The position numbers and the translations under genes were made by a program. A DNA stretch of 64,000 nucleotides from Rhinopithecus roxellana (lineage: Eukaryota; Chordata; Mammalia; Primates; Cercopithecidae), in the NCBI RefSeq assembly GCF_007565055.1, contig NC_044557.1, forward strand, positions 73,666,595 through 73,730,594, written 5' to 3'. This document shows, one piece after another, positions 12,601 through 27,600 of the stretch; position 1 is the first letter of the stretch; every line of letters begins with the position of its first letter. The notes under the pieces were generated by a model. That model made no database searches, had not been told where the DNA came from, and saw nothing but the letters and a program-made list of their open reading frames with translations.

Positions 12601-15600
12601 ATTTTGATTAGATGAATGGCTTTAAGGTAAATTAAAGTTACAACTGAATCTTTACCTCATTGTTTTTTAGTTGGGTAACCATGGGTAAGTTATTCGACCT
12701 CTTTCATCATTAGTTTTCTCACCTGTGAAATAAGGATAATAATACTAATTCATGAATTGGGTGTAAAGAAAGGTTAAATGATATAATATATGTGAAGCCT
12801 TACACATTATGCGTGATGGAAACAGCAAGCATTTAATGATAGCTATTGGTATTAACAATGACCACTCATAAATGGCATAGCTTGGGTGTAAGCGTGAAGA
12901 GTATATCTTACATATGGGATATTACGTTCAAATACATTATGGTCTGTTCAAACACCACTAGTTTAAGTCTTATGAAATCTCAGTTTTAGGTCTGCTTCTG
13001 TCCATAAGTAGATACTGAATTTGACCTTTGAAAAATCATTTAAACTGCCTATCCAAAAGTGAAATTAAAGTCACTTCCAGTTATAATGCTGTTCTTTATA
13101 TAACAAAACTCATTCCTTTTTCCTAGGGGAGACTTCCAGTGACTTCTTAATTCCTTTTTTATGGGTGGATTATGTTTTCCTGGTCAATTTTTAAGTATTA
13201 ACAATTTTCTGCTTCATTTCAGGGAGGTAGATTAATCGGTGGCTGGGAAGATAACCCTTTTAAAGGAGACTTAAAGATTGTTCTTAGAGGAAATCATACT
13301 ACCCCAGACTGGGCTCTTCCAGAAGGACCAAATCAAGGGGCAAAGGTCTTAGGTGTGTGTCTACAGATACCAAAAGTGTCACATCTGTTTTCAGAATCTA
13401 CTTTAAAATATATGACACTAAAGTACCTATCAGTTCACAATGGTAAATACTTTATGTGCTACCATTGTTTTACCGTACAATTATCATAGTAAGTACTTCT
13501 GATATAAAAGTGCCAGAAGCTTTTACAGAAATTTATTTTTATTTACAAAGGGTTATAGCAGTGGCAGAGATTTTTAGAATTAAATCACATCACATTTCAC
13601 CAGGTAGAAACAGATATAAATGTGCATATTTTAAACCAAAATGTAATTTATTACAAAACTAATATTAACAAATCTCTTTGTGTGTATATTATTTTTCCAA
13701 TCTGGTTTTCTTCATACAGTTTTCTTTATGTAAGCAATACTATGTTTCACATTTTGGTACCTTTCCTTAAAAGGTAACTTTCCTACACATTATTGCATTT
13801 ATAGCATTAATAAATAATCTGTGGATCAGTTGACTCTGCAATCAATTACTCAATCACAGCTATTGCTGAGATTTAATTTCCCAGTTGCATTGGTGTACTG
13901 TGGATATTCTTATTTGAGCTCAGAAAGCAAATGGCTTGAAAGAGTTTAACCTGGTCACAATTAAGAACTGTTTATATGAATGGTACTGCATATTTATTTA
14001 GGAGACACATATAAGCATGTGCTACCATTGTTTTACTGTACAATTTCTAAAACTGACACCAAGTAAATAAGGGGTTAAAAATTGCTTGAGATTGAATTAG
14101 CTCACCATTCACAAATATCCTGAAGCAGACAAATTCAATCTTAAAAAAAAATTACGTTTTTTATTTCAAAAGTAACACGTTAAACGAACAATATCAAGAA
14201 AACATATCTGTAAAGAATATACATCTTTCTAATTATCTTTTAAGGACACTAGCATTAGTTAAAATTTTTTGTGTGTCTTCCTGTTTTAATCTATGCCTAT
14301 ATTCATATTACATATACTGATTTGTGGTGACAGTATTGTTCCTTTCATAAAACATGGTCAAACTAAGTATATTATTATGCAATTTTCTTTTCTTAGTGAA
14401 CATATTATGAAAATCTTTCCTGATCAAAATGTACAGATAAAACTCATTTTTATAGCCTATTATTCTACCGTATTAGTATATTAAACTTTATTCCATCCTT
14501 TTCCTTTTGATGTATATTTGGATTAATTCCAGTCTCCTCATGTTTTTAAATATTACTGTGGTAAGCATCTTCATTCATGTACTCTTGTATACTGGCTTTA
14601 ATGTCTATGAGCCAGATTTCCAGAAGTGGGTTAAAGGGTCAAAGTCTTGTTACATGGTTCCAAGCAGAGAGCACCAATTCATTCCTTTCATTCTAAAATG
14701 TTTAATCACATAATAAAATATATCAATGAACATTTTCATTTTATACTAGCACCTAACTCAGTACTGTGTGGTGAATAAATAGGAGTGTGCTTTTCTTCTT
14801 TAGGGGTTTTTGGTGAGCTAGATCTTCATGGAATTCCACGTTCAATATATAAAACTAAGCTCTCAGAAACTGCAGATGCAGGTTCCAAAGTCCTGTCTCT
14901 GATGGATGCTGTGGATTGGCAGGTAGAGAAAATAATTATGTAATGGAACACGAATATATATAGTGGGTCAGCTGAAAAAATGTCTATTCTACTCTCATGG
15001 GCATTAATTTTCTCATTTGATTAGCCAGATGAAAAATGGGTATTTTGCAATAAGCTTGCAAAAATTGACCTGATAGGAGGCATTTAAAAATTGTGGCTTC
15101 AATGGTCCTTTAAAATAAATAGAGAACATTATGTTTGTGTGCATATATACATATGTATGTATATTGTATTTATATGTATTTTATGACTATATATTATGTA
15201 TATACATTTTATGACATATATATGACTGTAGATTAGTCATATATGACTAATATATATTATGTATATACAAGCTAATATATAATGTATAAGTCATAAAAAT
15301 GCATATAAATTAGTCATATTTTATATTAATATATAAGTCATACAAAAAATATGAATATTTTTGGATAAAATTTTAATTTTAATTTTAGTCATATTAGTCA
15401 TATTTTATAGTAATGTATATTAGTCATAAAAGAATAATATGAACATTTTTGGATAAAATTATTTATTATAAATTCTTTCAAAACAGAAAATGGAATTATT
15501 TAAAATATATTTTATTATCTTGGTTACCTCTTCACTTCTAATTTATGATTTTACATGTTAAGAATTTGAAAAGAAAAGAAATTCTGACACCCAATGATAT

Positions 15601-18600
15601 CCATATACTGCCTGTGTTAAATGAGATCTTTTAATAAAGTATAAACGGTAGCAATTCTCATCTCTACTGTGCTCATAAACTATGCACAAGCCATAGAGTC
15701 CACATGTTTTAAAATACAGTTTTTAATGCCAAAAAATTAGAGAAATGGATGGATTTCATCTCCAAGCTCTCAGATCTCAGTCAGCTCCTTTCTGGTGAGA
15801 ACAAACTTTAGACTCACAGAACAAAGGGAGCCTTAGTTTGAGCAAATCAATGCAGATCATCAAAACATTTGGGTTTTCTCTTTTAGTGTAGTTTATAATT
15901 GGTAAATAGAAAGAGGGTTTATTGGGAAGTACTGTGATCTATTTGCAATATGTTTTTATTTGTGATAGTTCTGGTGTGATTACTTTTTAAAGAGAGTAAT
16001 TAAGTGATTTTGATATCCTATTATCCAATTAATACTGTCAGCAAATTTTGTATCAGAGTAATATTTAACCAAGTGTCACACATTTTTCTAGGCATTGGGG
16101 ATTTAGTGGCGAAGAAATTTGTCCAAGCTATCACAGATCTTCCATTGGAGTGGGAAAGTCAGAAACTAAATGAACAAATAAATATCTATTAATTTCAGAT
16201 AATGTGCATGATGAAGGAAATAAAACAGATAGTGTGATACAGACTGCCATGGCAAAGAGTAGCAGATAACATTGAATATTCCAGAGATGGTCTTTGTCAA
16301 GGGTACATCTGAGCAGAGATTTGGATGACAAGGAGGAGTTCAGTATACAAAGTTCTAGGACTTAGCCTTGCCCTTTAACTTTCCTCAGGCTTTTCTGCCT
16401 TTCAGAAATAACATGTGATAGTTAATTGTACTAAACAAACAAACAAAAAACTAGGGGAAAAAAATTCAACTCTTAATAATATTGTCCTGATCAGTTCTTA
16501 ATAAAAATGTGAGTATGTTTGCTTTGATGTCTTTACTTTTTTAGAAAAGGTATGTTGCTGTGATTTTACTAAACTGCTGAGTTAAAGTTAAGAAAATGCT
16601 CAGATAATTCAAAATTTATAATTCTTAATGTCAAACACAAGCATATATATTTTAGAGACTTTAATGTACTGTTTATTCTTTCTGATAATACCGTAATTGC
16701 CAATGAGATATAAATTAAATTTGAATTATTTAATGATATCAAGAAATATAAACCTATTTTTAAAATTGTTCTTAAATTTGGCACTTGAATTTTTCTAAGG
16801 AGGGAGAAGAGATTGTGATAACAACCACAAGCTATGATTTCCACCAGACAGAAACAAGAAGTATTGTTAAAATCCTGCATGATCATAAAATTCTCATTCT
16901 TAATGATAGCCTTTCCTATACTCACTTAGGTAAGTGGATGCTTTTTAACCAAATAGATATGTAATTGTATTGAAAGAGTCACATTTTCTCTGTAATTATA
17001 ATTCTTTGATAAAACATGTCACAAATATGTTAAAGGAGCATTTTATTCAGATCGGCAATGATACCCAGTGAGCGCTGCTCTTTCTCTGTTGCCGATAGGC
17101 CCCGCTATGTGCTTTCATTCATTCAGCAAATATTCAGCAAAGACCTAGTGTATGACATTTTATAGGGTAAGGTTCAACACTTTCTGTTTAAAGCAAGCTT
17201 CTAGGTGATTCTTGTGCACACTGAAATTTGAGAATCCTTTATCCAAAAGCCTTGTTGTCCTAAACTGTTTCATGGATATAGTCTTTAGTGGTAAATGCAT
17301 TTAGACAAGTAACAATGGAAAGATAAAACTATAATTGTTGAGGAAAGAAGGAATCAGCATGATCTGAAGATAAGTTTTCCACTTACAGGAGCAGGGCCTT
17401 CCCAAGCACTCCAGCCTTTTCCCATTTGGCATGGTACCTTCATCCAAATCTCAGGAAGTGGGAGCAGACAGTAGTGTAAAGTTAGAAAATCCTTTCAGAT
17501 GCCCCTGATGCTCACATGAACTCCAGATGCAAGACAGCATGATAGACTAGCAGACATTTGACTTGCGTGAAAAAGAAACTGAAAAGAACTTCTTAAAGCA
17601 GTACTTTGATAGAAGCGCATGTGTCTATAATTCTATATATTTTCTTTAAATCATAAAGAAAAGTTTTATTTGAAAAATGTTTCATTGTAATTAGTTGTAA
17701 AACAGTTGGTTTTTGAAATTTGACATTATAGATTCTTTCATTTAAAATATCAAGCATTCTTCTCTGTTGGAAATGTACCTGCTTGTCTTAAAGTTTTGAA
17801 TAACATTTCTTAAAATGTGGTGTGTAATCTAGGTTATGTTTTACAAATTGTTAAGATGTAAATGTACAGATGGTGTTGGATATGCTACTACCTATTGATG
17901 AAGAATCTTGTGGTTGATATAAAACATGCCACAGAGAAAGTGGAACAAACCAAGGTTTAGGTGGCGGGAGTGTTAATTGCTATGTGTTGTTGATTCTCCT
18001 CCTAGCTTTGGGCAAATTCTTTTACTTCTCTACATTTCCTCATCTATTAAAATTACAATACACTTCTCAATTTGCCATACAACAGGGTTTTCATGTGTAA
18101 TTTGAAGTGATTATATACTACCTTCAAGATTTGTTAAGTAGTAACTTTATACTTGCTGATGATAATAATAATTTTGATGTAAATAGAGGAAATATTTTTG
18201 GTTATATTTCATTTTATAGATACGAATATCATAATATCAGACTGCCATCTGTATATGTTTAAACATGTAAATCTAATAATTCATGCATTCATGTTGATTT
18301 TTGGCTTATTAGAAAGCTGTTTAGCATATGAACTGCAAAGGAACTAGTAAAGACAGATATTTATCAGCACTGGCAATAATCTAGCTGCCTTTATGCTGCA
18401 GCTGAAAAATACCATGTCCCTGGAACTGGTGAGAGCTACATGTTAGCAGCTGATGTTGGGATACTGAGTAGGAACATCAAAATAGTTGGTGAAGATTACC
18501 CAGGTTGGTCCAAGGACTCTTTTGGAGCACGCATACTGGTTGGCTCATTCACTGAAAATATGATGACATTTAAAGGTTAGTATAAATTCAGTTTATTTTT

Positions 18601-21600
18601 CTAAATGAGCTATAACATGATCTCATCTATATTTAGTCAGCTCTTACATAATTCTCACTTCTTAAATAAGATTATGTGGGAAAATAAAACATAAAAAGTG
18701 ATTATGTAGCCCAGGTGTTACCTTCCAAGAAAATTCTCTTAAATTACTGCTTTTACTTTTATCTTCACGGACAAAATGAATTATCAAATTAACAATGACC
18801 TTCGGTAACAGCTAGACCAGTCTTTCACCTAACAGAGATAATTTTATAATAAGTACCGCAGATCATTTGTTGTTTTTGTTTTGGTTTAAGGAAAATTTCA
18901 AGCATACACCAAAAATAGAGAAAACAATATAATGAATCCCAATGTACTAATCACCAGCTTCAACGATGATCAGCTTTGGCCAATCTTGTTTCATCTACAC
19001 CTCCATCCACTTTCTACATGCTCCTGGATTGTACTGAAACAACCACACATTATATCATCTAGAAATATTTTAGTGTGAAACTGTAAGACATTTTAGAAAA
19101 CATCAACAAATATCAGAACTAAAAATGTTAATTTCTTAATAATAATTTCTTATCAAATGATAGTTCAAATTTCCCCAGTATCCTCCTTCCCTTCCTCCTT
19201 CCCTTCCTTCCTCCCTCCCTCCCTTCCTCCCTTCCTTTCATCCTTCCTTCCTTCCTTCCTTCCTTCCTTCCTTCCTTCCTTCCTTCCTTCCTTCCATCCT
19301 CTTGTTTCAAATAAGGATCTAAATAAGATCCACATTTCAACTGGTTATGAATCTTAAATCTCTGATTCATTCCTCTCTCCTTGCATTTTATCTATAAAAG
19401 AAGTTGGTCCTCTAATTCTGGGGAGTTTCCAACAGTCTGGAATTTAGTGATTGCATTCCTGAAATTTAACTTGTTCTCGTCTCCCTGTATTTCCTATGCC
19501 TAGGTGATATAAAACTAGAGACTTCAGGCTCAATTTTTAGGCAAGAATTATGCCAGACAGGGTGTCTCAGGCCTGTAATCCCAGCACTTTGGGAGGCCAA
19601 GGTGGGAGGACTGCTTGAGTCCAGGAGTTTGAAATCAGCCTAGGCAACACAGAGAGACCCAATTGCAACAAAAAAAAAAAAAAAAAAAAAAAAAAAAGGA
19701 AAAGATACAGTTGGTAGTGTATTTTTCCATCAGTAAGTACATAATGTATGATTGTTTCTCTTCTTACAATGCTAATAGCTACTAAATAACATTGCCTAGA
19801 TTCATTAAATCATTAAGATTTAAAATTTCCTTCTCATTTATAATAAAGAAAATCTCCTCTAAACAACCATTTGACTGCACTGAAAAATACTTCATATAGG
19901 GAATACAGGAAAAAATGCTTGATTTTTCCTCATATTGACTAGGTTTCAAAATAATGTGTTTGTTCCCAAGCATCCTCCAAAGGTGACAGGGAGTTTTTGG
20001 TTTGTTGTTAGTATCATTATGTGCTCCTGGGTCAAAACATATTTGACCTGTTCAAATCCATTGTGATTGTTAATCTGATTAATACTCAGAATGCTCCATT
20101 ATTGACCTTCAGAACCTTTTCATGTTGATGCCTGTCTTCTTGACAGTTTTCTAAGCCTCTTTACCTACTGATACGGGAAGCACATACTGTAATTTTTTTC
20201 TAAGACTGGAACTCAATTGTTCCTCCAAGTAATTCTGGTTCTTTTTATTGGAAGATGTTATTTGGATCCCACAATCTGGGTACTAGGACTAGAGCATCCA
20301 TTCTTGATTTGAACTGTTGCTGCAGGTACTCACTTGTTCAAAACACTGCCTATTTCATTTTGCAACAGATCTATTCTAGCAAATCTTTATATTGAGAAAA
20401 CAGCAATCTCACTATAGCCTCTACTTGTTGGTAATAATCTGCCAGAGGAAGTTCACCTGATGATGATGGTGCTGCTGCTGCTGCTAATGATGGTGATGGT
20501 AATGATGATCATAACACAAGATCACGGGCACTGTGCTAGGCATTAAACACGTACTATCTCATTTAATCCTCATAATGTTATGGCATAAATATCCCTCTTT
20601 TAAAGATGAAGAAACAGATGAATAAAGGGGTACAGTTGCTTTGATCTTGAATATTAATCTGTGCCTTTCTCACTTCAAATTCGGTGATGAACCCTATTCC
20701 TATGACAGTCTTTCCTTGCTCCTATATATTGTTTTGTTATGTGAGTAAAGATAACACATCTGTGGCTTTTGTAAGCCCAGGTGGTTTATAGTAATCATGT
20801 CTTCTCTATCATTATCTCAATTTTTCATATCTTCTCCACCATGTATATAAGAATTGGCTCATGGATTGCAAGGTAGGTTTTCCCTTCTAGTACAAAATAA
20901 CTTTTCTCCAACACATCCTCTTAAGTATCAGTTTTTGAACAAATAATATTCTCTTTGGTTATTTTCCAGCCATGAATTCCTGGGCCTCAGTTTTTTTTTT
21001 TTTTTTTTTTTAACTAGATGATAGAGATATAAAAGTTCCTAACTCACAGGGTGCTTTATGAGAATTAAACCCCATATTGTCTGTTATGCATTTAGTGCAG
21101 CACTTGACACAGAGCAATCTCTCATGGATTGTTATTGCTGTTAGTAGTCTGTAAAATTACCCTTTGTCACCTCGATGGTACTTATGATAAGCTGACTGGC
21201 AGATAATTGGCAATACATATTCTGAAAGAGATTATAAAAGATAATGCCCTTAAAAGCTCTTTATGCCATCAAAAGGGAAGTGTCAGGTAAATTATATCTT
21301 ATGCCTTATGCCATACATTCTCAATTTGAAAATATCACCCCCCACCCCAGGAGGAAAAACTTAGTTCTTGGGGTGGGGGCAAAAAACATAGGTATTACAA
21401 TGGTTTGTGGTCCTCCAAAAGGCCACTGTACACTAACAGATATATGGTATATATGTGTTATTAAAATTTTGTGGGAGAGTGCAGGCTATTAAGAAAAAAA
21501 ATGTGGAAAAGGGCTACTTATGAGTACAATGAAAAGAGGTCGAGAAATACTACTTCTTCTGGATTAAAGGAGCAAAGAATAACTAATGATTTTTTCATGA

Positions 21601-24600
21601 AAAATTTGAACTTTGTGTAGCTTTTCAAAAATGTTTTATTCCAACTGTTTTAAGAAAAACAAATTTTAAATCTTTCCCTACCTTAGGAAATGCAAGAATA
21701 AGTAATGTGGAATTTTATCACAGTGGTCAAGAAGGCTTCAGGGATAGCACAGATCCAAGATATGCTGTAACGTTTCTTAACCTAGGACAGGTTTGTGCTT
21801 TATTTTTAATTTTGTGTATATTAAAAATATGTAAAATATTTTTATTTTCATGTGACTTCTAAGTAGCCACATCTTATATTAGCTAAAATTATAATCTAAT
21901 ATAATAAAACTTTCTTGGCCCATTAACTTTTTAGACCTATGTAAGTAGGATTTGATTCCATCCATATTGTGCACTTATTTAAGGCCAGTAAAAACCATAA
22001 GAAAAGTAGTATAGAGGGTGAAATAATTGAAGATCTATAATAGTGGTTTATATATCCACTTTATTTTGCAATGACAAAAAACATTTTTCCAAATGGTTTC
22101 TATTAAACAAAGAGAGTATTGCTCAAACTTCTCAAATGAAATGCATGTTTGATCTATGCCTCCATCAAAAGTGGCAAAATAAATATTCCTAGAGGGCTGG
22201 TGATTTAAGAAAAATGAAAGACAGCATATCTCTTAGTAGAAATAAATAAATAATCTTGCAGGTTTAAATTGAAACCCCTAACCTGTTCACTGAATGGTTC
22301 CTATAGACATTTGAATAGTAACTCCTTGCCTAAAGTGTTTTTTGTAATAAAAAAAGATCCCTGTCATCATGAACTATTCTTAAAAAAGTAATTTTTAGCA
22401 CCTTAACATTTTATAAGTGATAATAGGAATATAAATGCATAGAAAAGCACTTGAGAATTTTGAATCTGCATTTAAAGTAAGCATATATATTTAATATATC
22501 TAATAATAAATTCAGATATATGGAAATTTGCATATTTTATATATGGATATATTAAAGACTTATGGAGAAATCATCTTTAAGAGAAAGCGAATTGAGTATT
22601 GATGATTGATCAAGGTTTGTTTACTGAAAATAATTTACTTCAATTTTTTTGTTTAAATATACTGTAATTTTATTTTTAAAATGTTCTCTGTATCCCAATG
22701 TTTTATAGATTCAAGAACATGGTTCATCCTATATTCGAGGTTGTGCTTTTCACCATGGCTTCTCTCCAGCAATTGGTGTATTTGGGACAGATGGATTGGA
22801 CATAGATGACAACATAATTTACTTTACAGTGGGAGAAGGTAATATAATAATATTTTGGTCCAAATTACATGTCCTGTGGAGGCTTTCTTATCTGTAAACT
22901 CTAGAGCCATACTGCCCAATTGATCTTTCTGTGAGGATGGAAATGGTCTATACTTATGCTGTCTAATAATAGTGATTACTAAATCACATGTGTCTATTGA
23001 GCACTTGAATTATGGCTAGGAGCTGAATTGTGACTGAGGAAATGAATTTTTAATTTTAATGGAACATAATTTAATTGCACTTAATATACATTTAAATAGC
23101 CACATGTGGCTATGGCTATCATGTTAGACACTATAGCCCTATAACATGGAAGAATTTTTACCAGACCACATTCTTATATGAGTTATCTAATCACTAATTA
23201 TTTAAATGTAATACTCCTCACATATAAATCACAAATATTATTACAAATAAAGGTTATATACAACTTTAGGCATATTATACTGATTTTTGTCAGTATAAAG
23301 TATAATCAATTTATTTAATTTATATAAAAGCTGTGGGTTTGTTAAATAAAATCTGAGATGGACCCTGTGAACCCACATATTTAACAAGCACCCCAGAAGA
23401 TTCTAATTCAGGTAGTCTATTAAAGAGGGAGAGTTCATTATCAAAGAGTTCAGAGGAATTTTTCAAAAATCTAAGAGGATCATTTGTCAGGCTCAAAGTA
23501 GAAAAATAATTTTATGGAAAAATCAAAAGACATTACTCATAATAGTCGTTTCAAATTGACTTATGTATTTTGGGGATTTTCTTTCCTTTTTTACTTTTTT
23601 TTTTTTTTAACAGGCATAAGAATATGGGGGAATGCCAACCAAGTCCGAGGGAATTTGATTGCACTTTCGGTTTGGCCAGGAACCTATCAGAACAGAAAAG
23701 ATTTAAGTTCAACTCTCTGGCATGCAGCAATTGAGGTAGTGAGAACAAATTTATAATTATACTAACATAATTATATCAGTGATTGAAAAAATATAATAAA
23801 ATGAGCTAACTAAAGGAGTGAATGCACTTTTAAAAAGATGATGTAAGTTTCGGTAGCCATTGGTGTATTTTTTTCTGTTGATGTCTATTGGCTTAAATAG
23901 TTCTCTTACCTTCTTTCTTCTCCAACATTATTTCAAGTTCCAGTTCAAGGCCTCTTTGCTGCTACTACTCAACTGAGTGCTTTGGGCATATTACTACTTA
24001 ATTCTGAATTTAGTTTCCTCCCTAAAAATGAAAATAGACAATGAAATCTCTAAAATCCTTTTCTCATCTAAAATGGTCATGATTCTACATGCAAGGTTAT
24101 TATACTTATCTGATATTACTAATTGGAACCTTCTTGTTTCCCAGGAAGTTTCTTCAATTATTTTAAGTGTTTGTTTAGATATAGAGTAAGATTACAAACA
24201 AGAAAAGAAAAAGTGGAGGTGATAGCTTCCTCCTGCCTTTACCTATGACATAGAATCGAAAGAAATTAAAAATAGTTACCTTTGAAAGATGGGATAAGGA
24301 TTGAGTTTTTTTTTTTCACAACTATTAATTAATACCTTAAGGTAAATCTGAAAACTGAAATTTAGTACACATTTATGAGGTAAAAATTATCTCTTTTTAT
24401 CTGTTTATACATATTAAATGTCAATTCCAAATCTTTAAGGCTATTTGTGTCTTTTGAAAGAAAGGGTACTTAATTGACATTTATGAATTCATGTGACTCT
24501 ATTTTTATCAAAATGTTTAAAAATAAGTGTGTTTAATATGATTGCAACTTTTGACTGTTTTGCTGACACCATAGGCAAGAATGATATGTGTGCTGTATGC

Positions 24601-27600
24601 TTCCATTTTTTTCTACTTTGACTTGGCTTATAAAATAAAATTGTTTAGTAATTACCTAACACTCATGCTAACCTACTTTGTGATTATAGCAAACGTTATG
24701 TAAACTAGTCAATGTCTCCACTGAATCTTATGATCCACTGTCATTGCCTTAGTTGTCTTTTTTAAAATAAATTAATCAAATTGGTAACAAAACATAACTA
24801 AAAAGAACCTGTAAAAAGAGCTTGCACCTGTAATCCTAGCTACTTGGGAGGTTAAGAGGATTGCTTAAGCTTAGGAGTTTGAGACCTACCTGGGCAACAT
24901 AGCGAGACCCTGTCTCAAAAAAAATATATATGTATATATATAATTTTATATGAATATATATTTATATTAAACATATATAAATATATAAATATATATTTAT
25001 CACTTTTTCAGTGATCACAAATTCCTGAAAAAAGTATTAACATTCTTGTTACCTTGTTATAATACTGGAACTTGTTCTGTGCCTTGTAAATTTTAAACCA
25101 CATTCAGTGGATTTTGTGACTGAAATAAGAAATAGTCTATTTAATGTAGTTTTTAAATGAAGTCCAGGCTATAGTACTTAATGATGGTTTTACACCAAGA
25201 ACCTAGTGTAATTTCAATACATCACTTATAATTAAGTTTGAATGAGGTAAATAATAAATTAAGTTTTTGCTCCTGAAAATGTAGTCATAATTAAAAGTTT
25301 TCATAAGTATATTGTCATATACTTACTCTCAATTTATACAAATGTTTACTAGCCTGATGCACAGTATTTTTTTTAAATCATTGCACTAGATAAATAGAGG
25401 GACCAATACAGTTTTACAGAATAATGTAGTTGCTGGATTTGGAAGAGCAGGATACCGCATTGATGGTGAACCTTGCTCAGGTAAGTCTTTTAAACCAGGA
25501 ATCGCTAAAATTAGGAAATAACTTGTCCAAAATTGTTAAAATAAATAATTATTGTTTGTTAATTCAATATATAATATCTTTTCCTTCTGGTCACTGAAAT
25601 AACTCAACAAGATAAATTATTTCAAGATAACATTGGATCTAAAAAAATAAATAGGTTTCTAAGGAAAACTTTATTTTTCCAAGCTTATGATCCCAAAACT
25701 CCAACAGCAACTTGAGTTCTTGATTTGGTCGGCATTGGGACAGTAAGTACCTCATCCCACCACCATTTTTACAAAAACAGCACTTATTATAGAGATACAT
25801 GTTGACATACCCCATTATTTTAACTTCTACTTTGATAGAATAAATGCTCACTATTCATATGTTAAACCTGCATGCATCAAAAAGTCAATGAACATGAACA
25901 GACACTTCTCAAATATAGATTTCTCTATATTAGATTAGTAAAAATTAAGAACTAACTGAGCATCTACTCTTTTGACAAGGCTGTAGGGAAAGCAAAACAT
26001 TTACAACTTGCTGGTTGAAGGACAAAACAATATCATCTCTGCTTAGGGTAACCTGACAACATCTACCAAAATAACACATGCATTTACCTTTGACTCAGCA
26101 TTTCCACTTCTATGAATCTAGCTAACAGTTGCCTTTACAAACTTAGAAAACTACTTATGAACAAGGTTTTTCATCACAGCATTGTCTGTACTAGCAGAAA
26201 ACCGAAAGCCACTTTGTGTCCCCCCATGCTGGAATAGTTATATAAAGTCATACGATGGAACACTAGACTACTCGAAGAAAGAAGGCAGAAGAGTTCAATG
26301 TATTGATATGAAGAACTCTCTAGAATATTCTTAAGTGCTAACTGGAGAGTGCAAAATAGTTTATATAATACTATTTTAGGTATAATACATATAAAATATG
26401 TTTTGTGGAAGAAAGGGAAGGAATCAGAATGTATATGGTATTTGTATTTACATAAGAAAAGTATAAAAATCATAGAAAGTAATTGGGAACAAGGGAACTC
26501 AGTACTTATAAATGTATACTTTTCCAATAACCTCTATATTTTCAACCATGTAAATAAATTATTACGAGATCAAAAAAGTAAAATACATAATAAATCTGCA
26601 GACTTTACCCCTCAAGAAATTTAAAGAAAGTTAAAGAAAATGGGACTTCTCTGGGAAATGTTGGTCCCTTCCAGAATTGATATATAAAAAAAAAAATCTC
26701 AGTATAGTTACTTTTTAACAGCTTTATTTGGCATGATTTATATAGCATGAAATTCAACTTTTAAAAAATATACTAGTTAAAAGTGTGTTTATTTTTAAGA
26801 TTCTTTGAATCAGCATTTTTTTCTATCAATTCAAACATTTTTAGACTTAAGCGGGTTTTATTCTTGTCCAAAATACGTTTTGAAGGAATAAAAACTATTT
26901 TGTCAACATACTTAACTGATTCCTTGATATATGCTCTTGTTAAATATTTTAGTTCCCAACCACTTGAAGTGGCTTTTCTTTGGCTTAAAATTTTAAAATA
27001 CGTAATTTCTTTACAACTTCAACAAAGTTACCCTTATGGATTTTTCAACATCAAAATGTGATCTTTGAATATGAGTATTTACTAGTATGTATAATGCTAT
27101 ATAATGCATTTTTCACTGACTATGTTGATATTCCTAAATAATTGAGACTATTTATAAGGAGATTTTGGAGTTATAGCAACTGAAATATGAAACTTCACAG
27201 AGGAATGAAGCATTTACGTTCGTGTAATGGTACATCAATTTATTCAATCCATCCCCCAGACAAGAGTCTGGGAAGCTCGGGATAGTGATATACACCGGGT
27301 TCAGGGGTGAAACCCTATCTGTCCATGCATCTATTATTGTGTGACTCTAAGGGAGAGAAATGTAAAAATCTTCTTATGCAGGAAAATTATCAAAACCAGG
27401 AAGATCATAAATAAAATGTAAAACCCAAAGGACTAGGAAGAAGGGAAAATCAATAGAAGATAAAAGGAAACAGATACCAGGGAACCTGAACAGGAGAGCT
27501 GGTATTAAGTACAATTTAGGAGGTGGTGCTGCTCTTTACAGACAGTCTTCCAATTCACGACTGTTTGGGGGAGGCAGTTATTAAGGTTATTGAACTGATT

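Larger units (their letters stand above)
14923..16799 (+). other. Intron 8
   Basis: Contains an AT-rich array of TAGTCATA-like motifs (15120-15480) and an L2-like piece (about 16080-16340). No other recognisable element. Confidence 0.7.
18880..20400 (+). mobile_element. Old L1M-like LINE, interrupted
   Basis: Phrases such as AGTTTCCAACAGTCTGGAAT with GATTGCATTCCTGAA, and later TTGACCTGTTCAAATCCATT, match my memory of old L1 3' regions. Broken by the microsatellite at 19186-19294 and the Alu monomer at 19552-19697. Subfamily unassigned. Confidence 0.5.
18576..21686 (+). other. Intron 10
   Basis: Built largely from repeats: L1M-like sequence (18880-20400) interrupted by a TTCC microsatellite and a free left Alu monomer, then two MIRs. 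The stretch 21150-21686 has nothing recognisable. Confidence 0.7.
22839..23613 (+). other. Intron 12
   Basis: Holds two old hAT-type MITE pieces (22905-23150 and 23340-23425). The acceptor follows a long T-run. Confidence 0.65.

Noticed and set aside
15120..15480. Possible CRISPR-like array
   Set aside because: Motif spacing is irregular, the repeats are short and AT-only, and the DNA is vertebrate nuclear.
19128..19370. Lys-Glu-Gly and Phe-Leu-Pro-Ser repeat frames on both strands
   Set aside because: Pure translation of the TTCC microsatellite.
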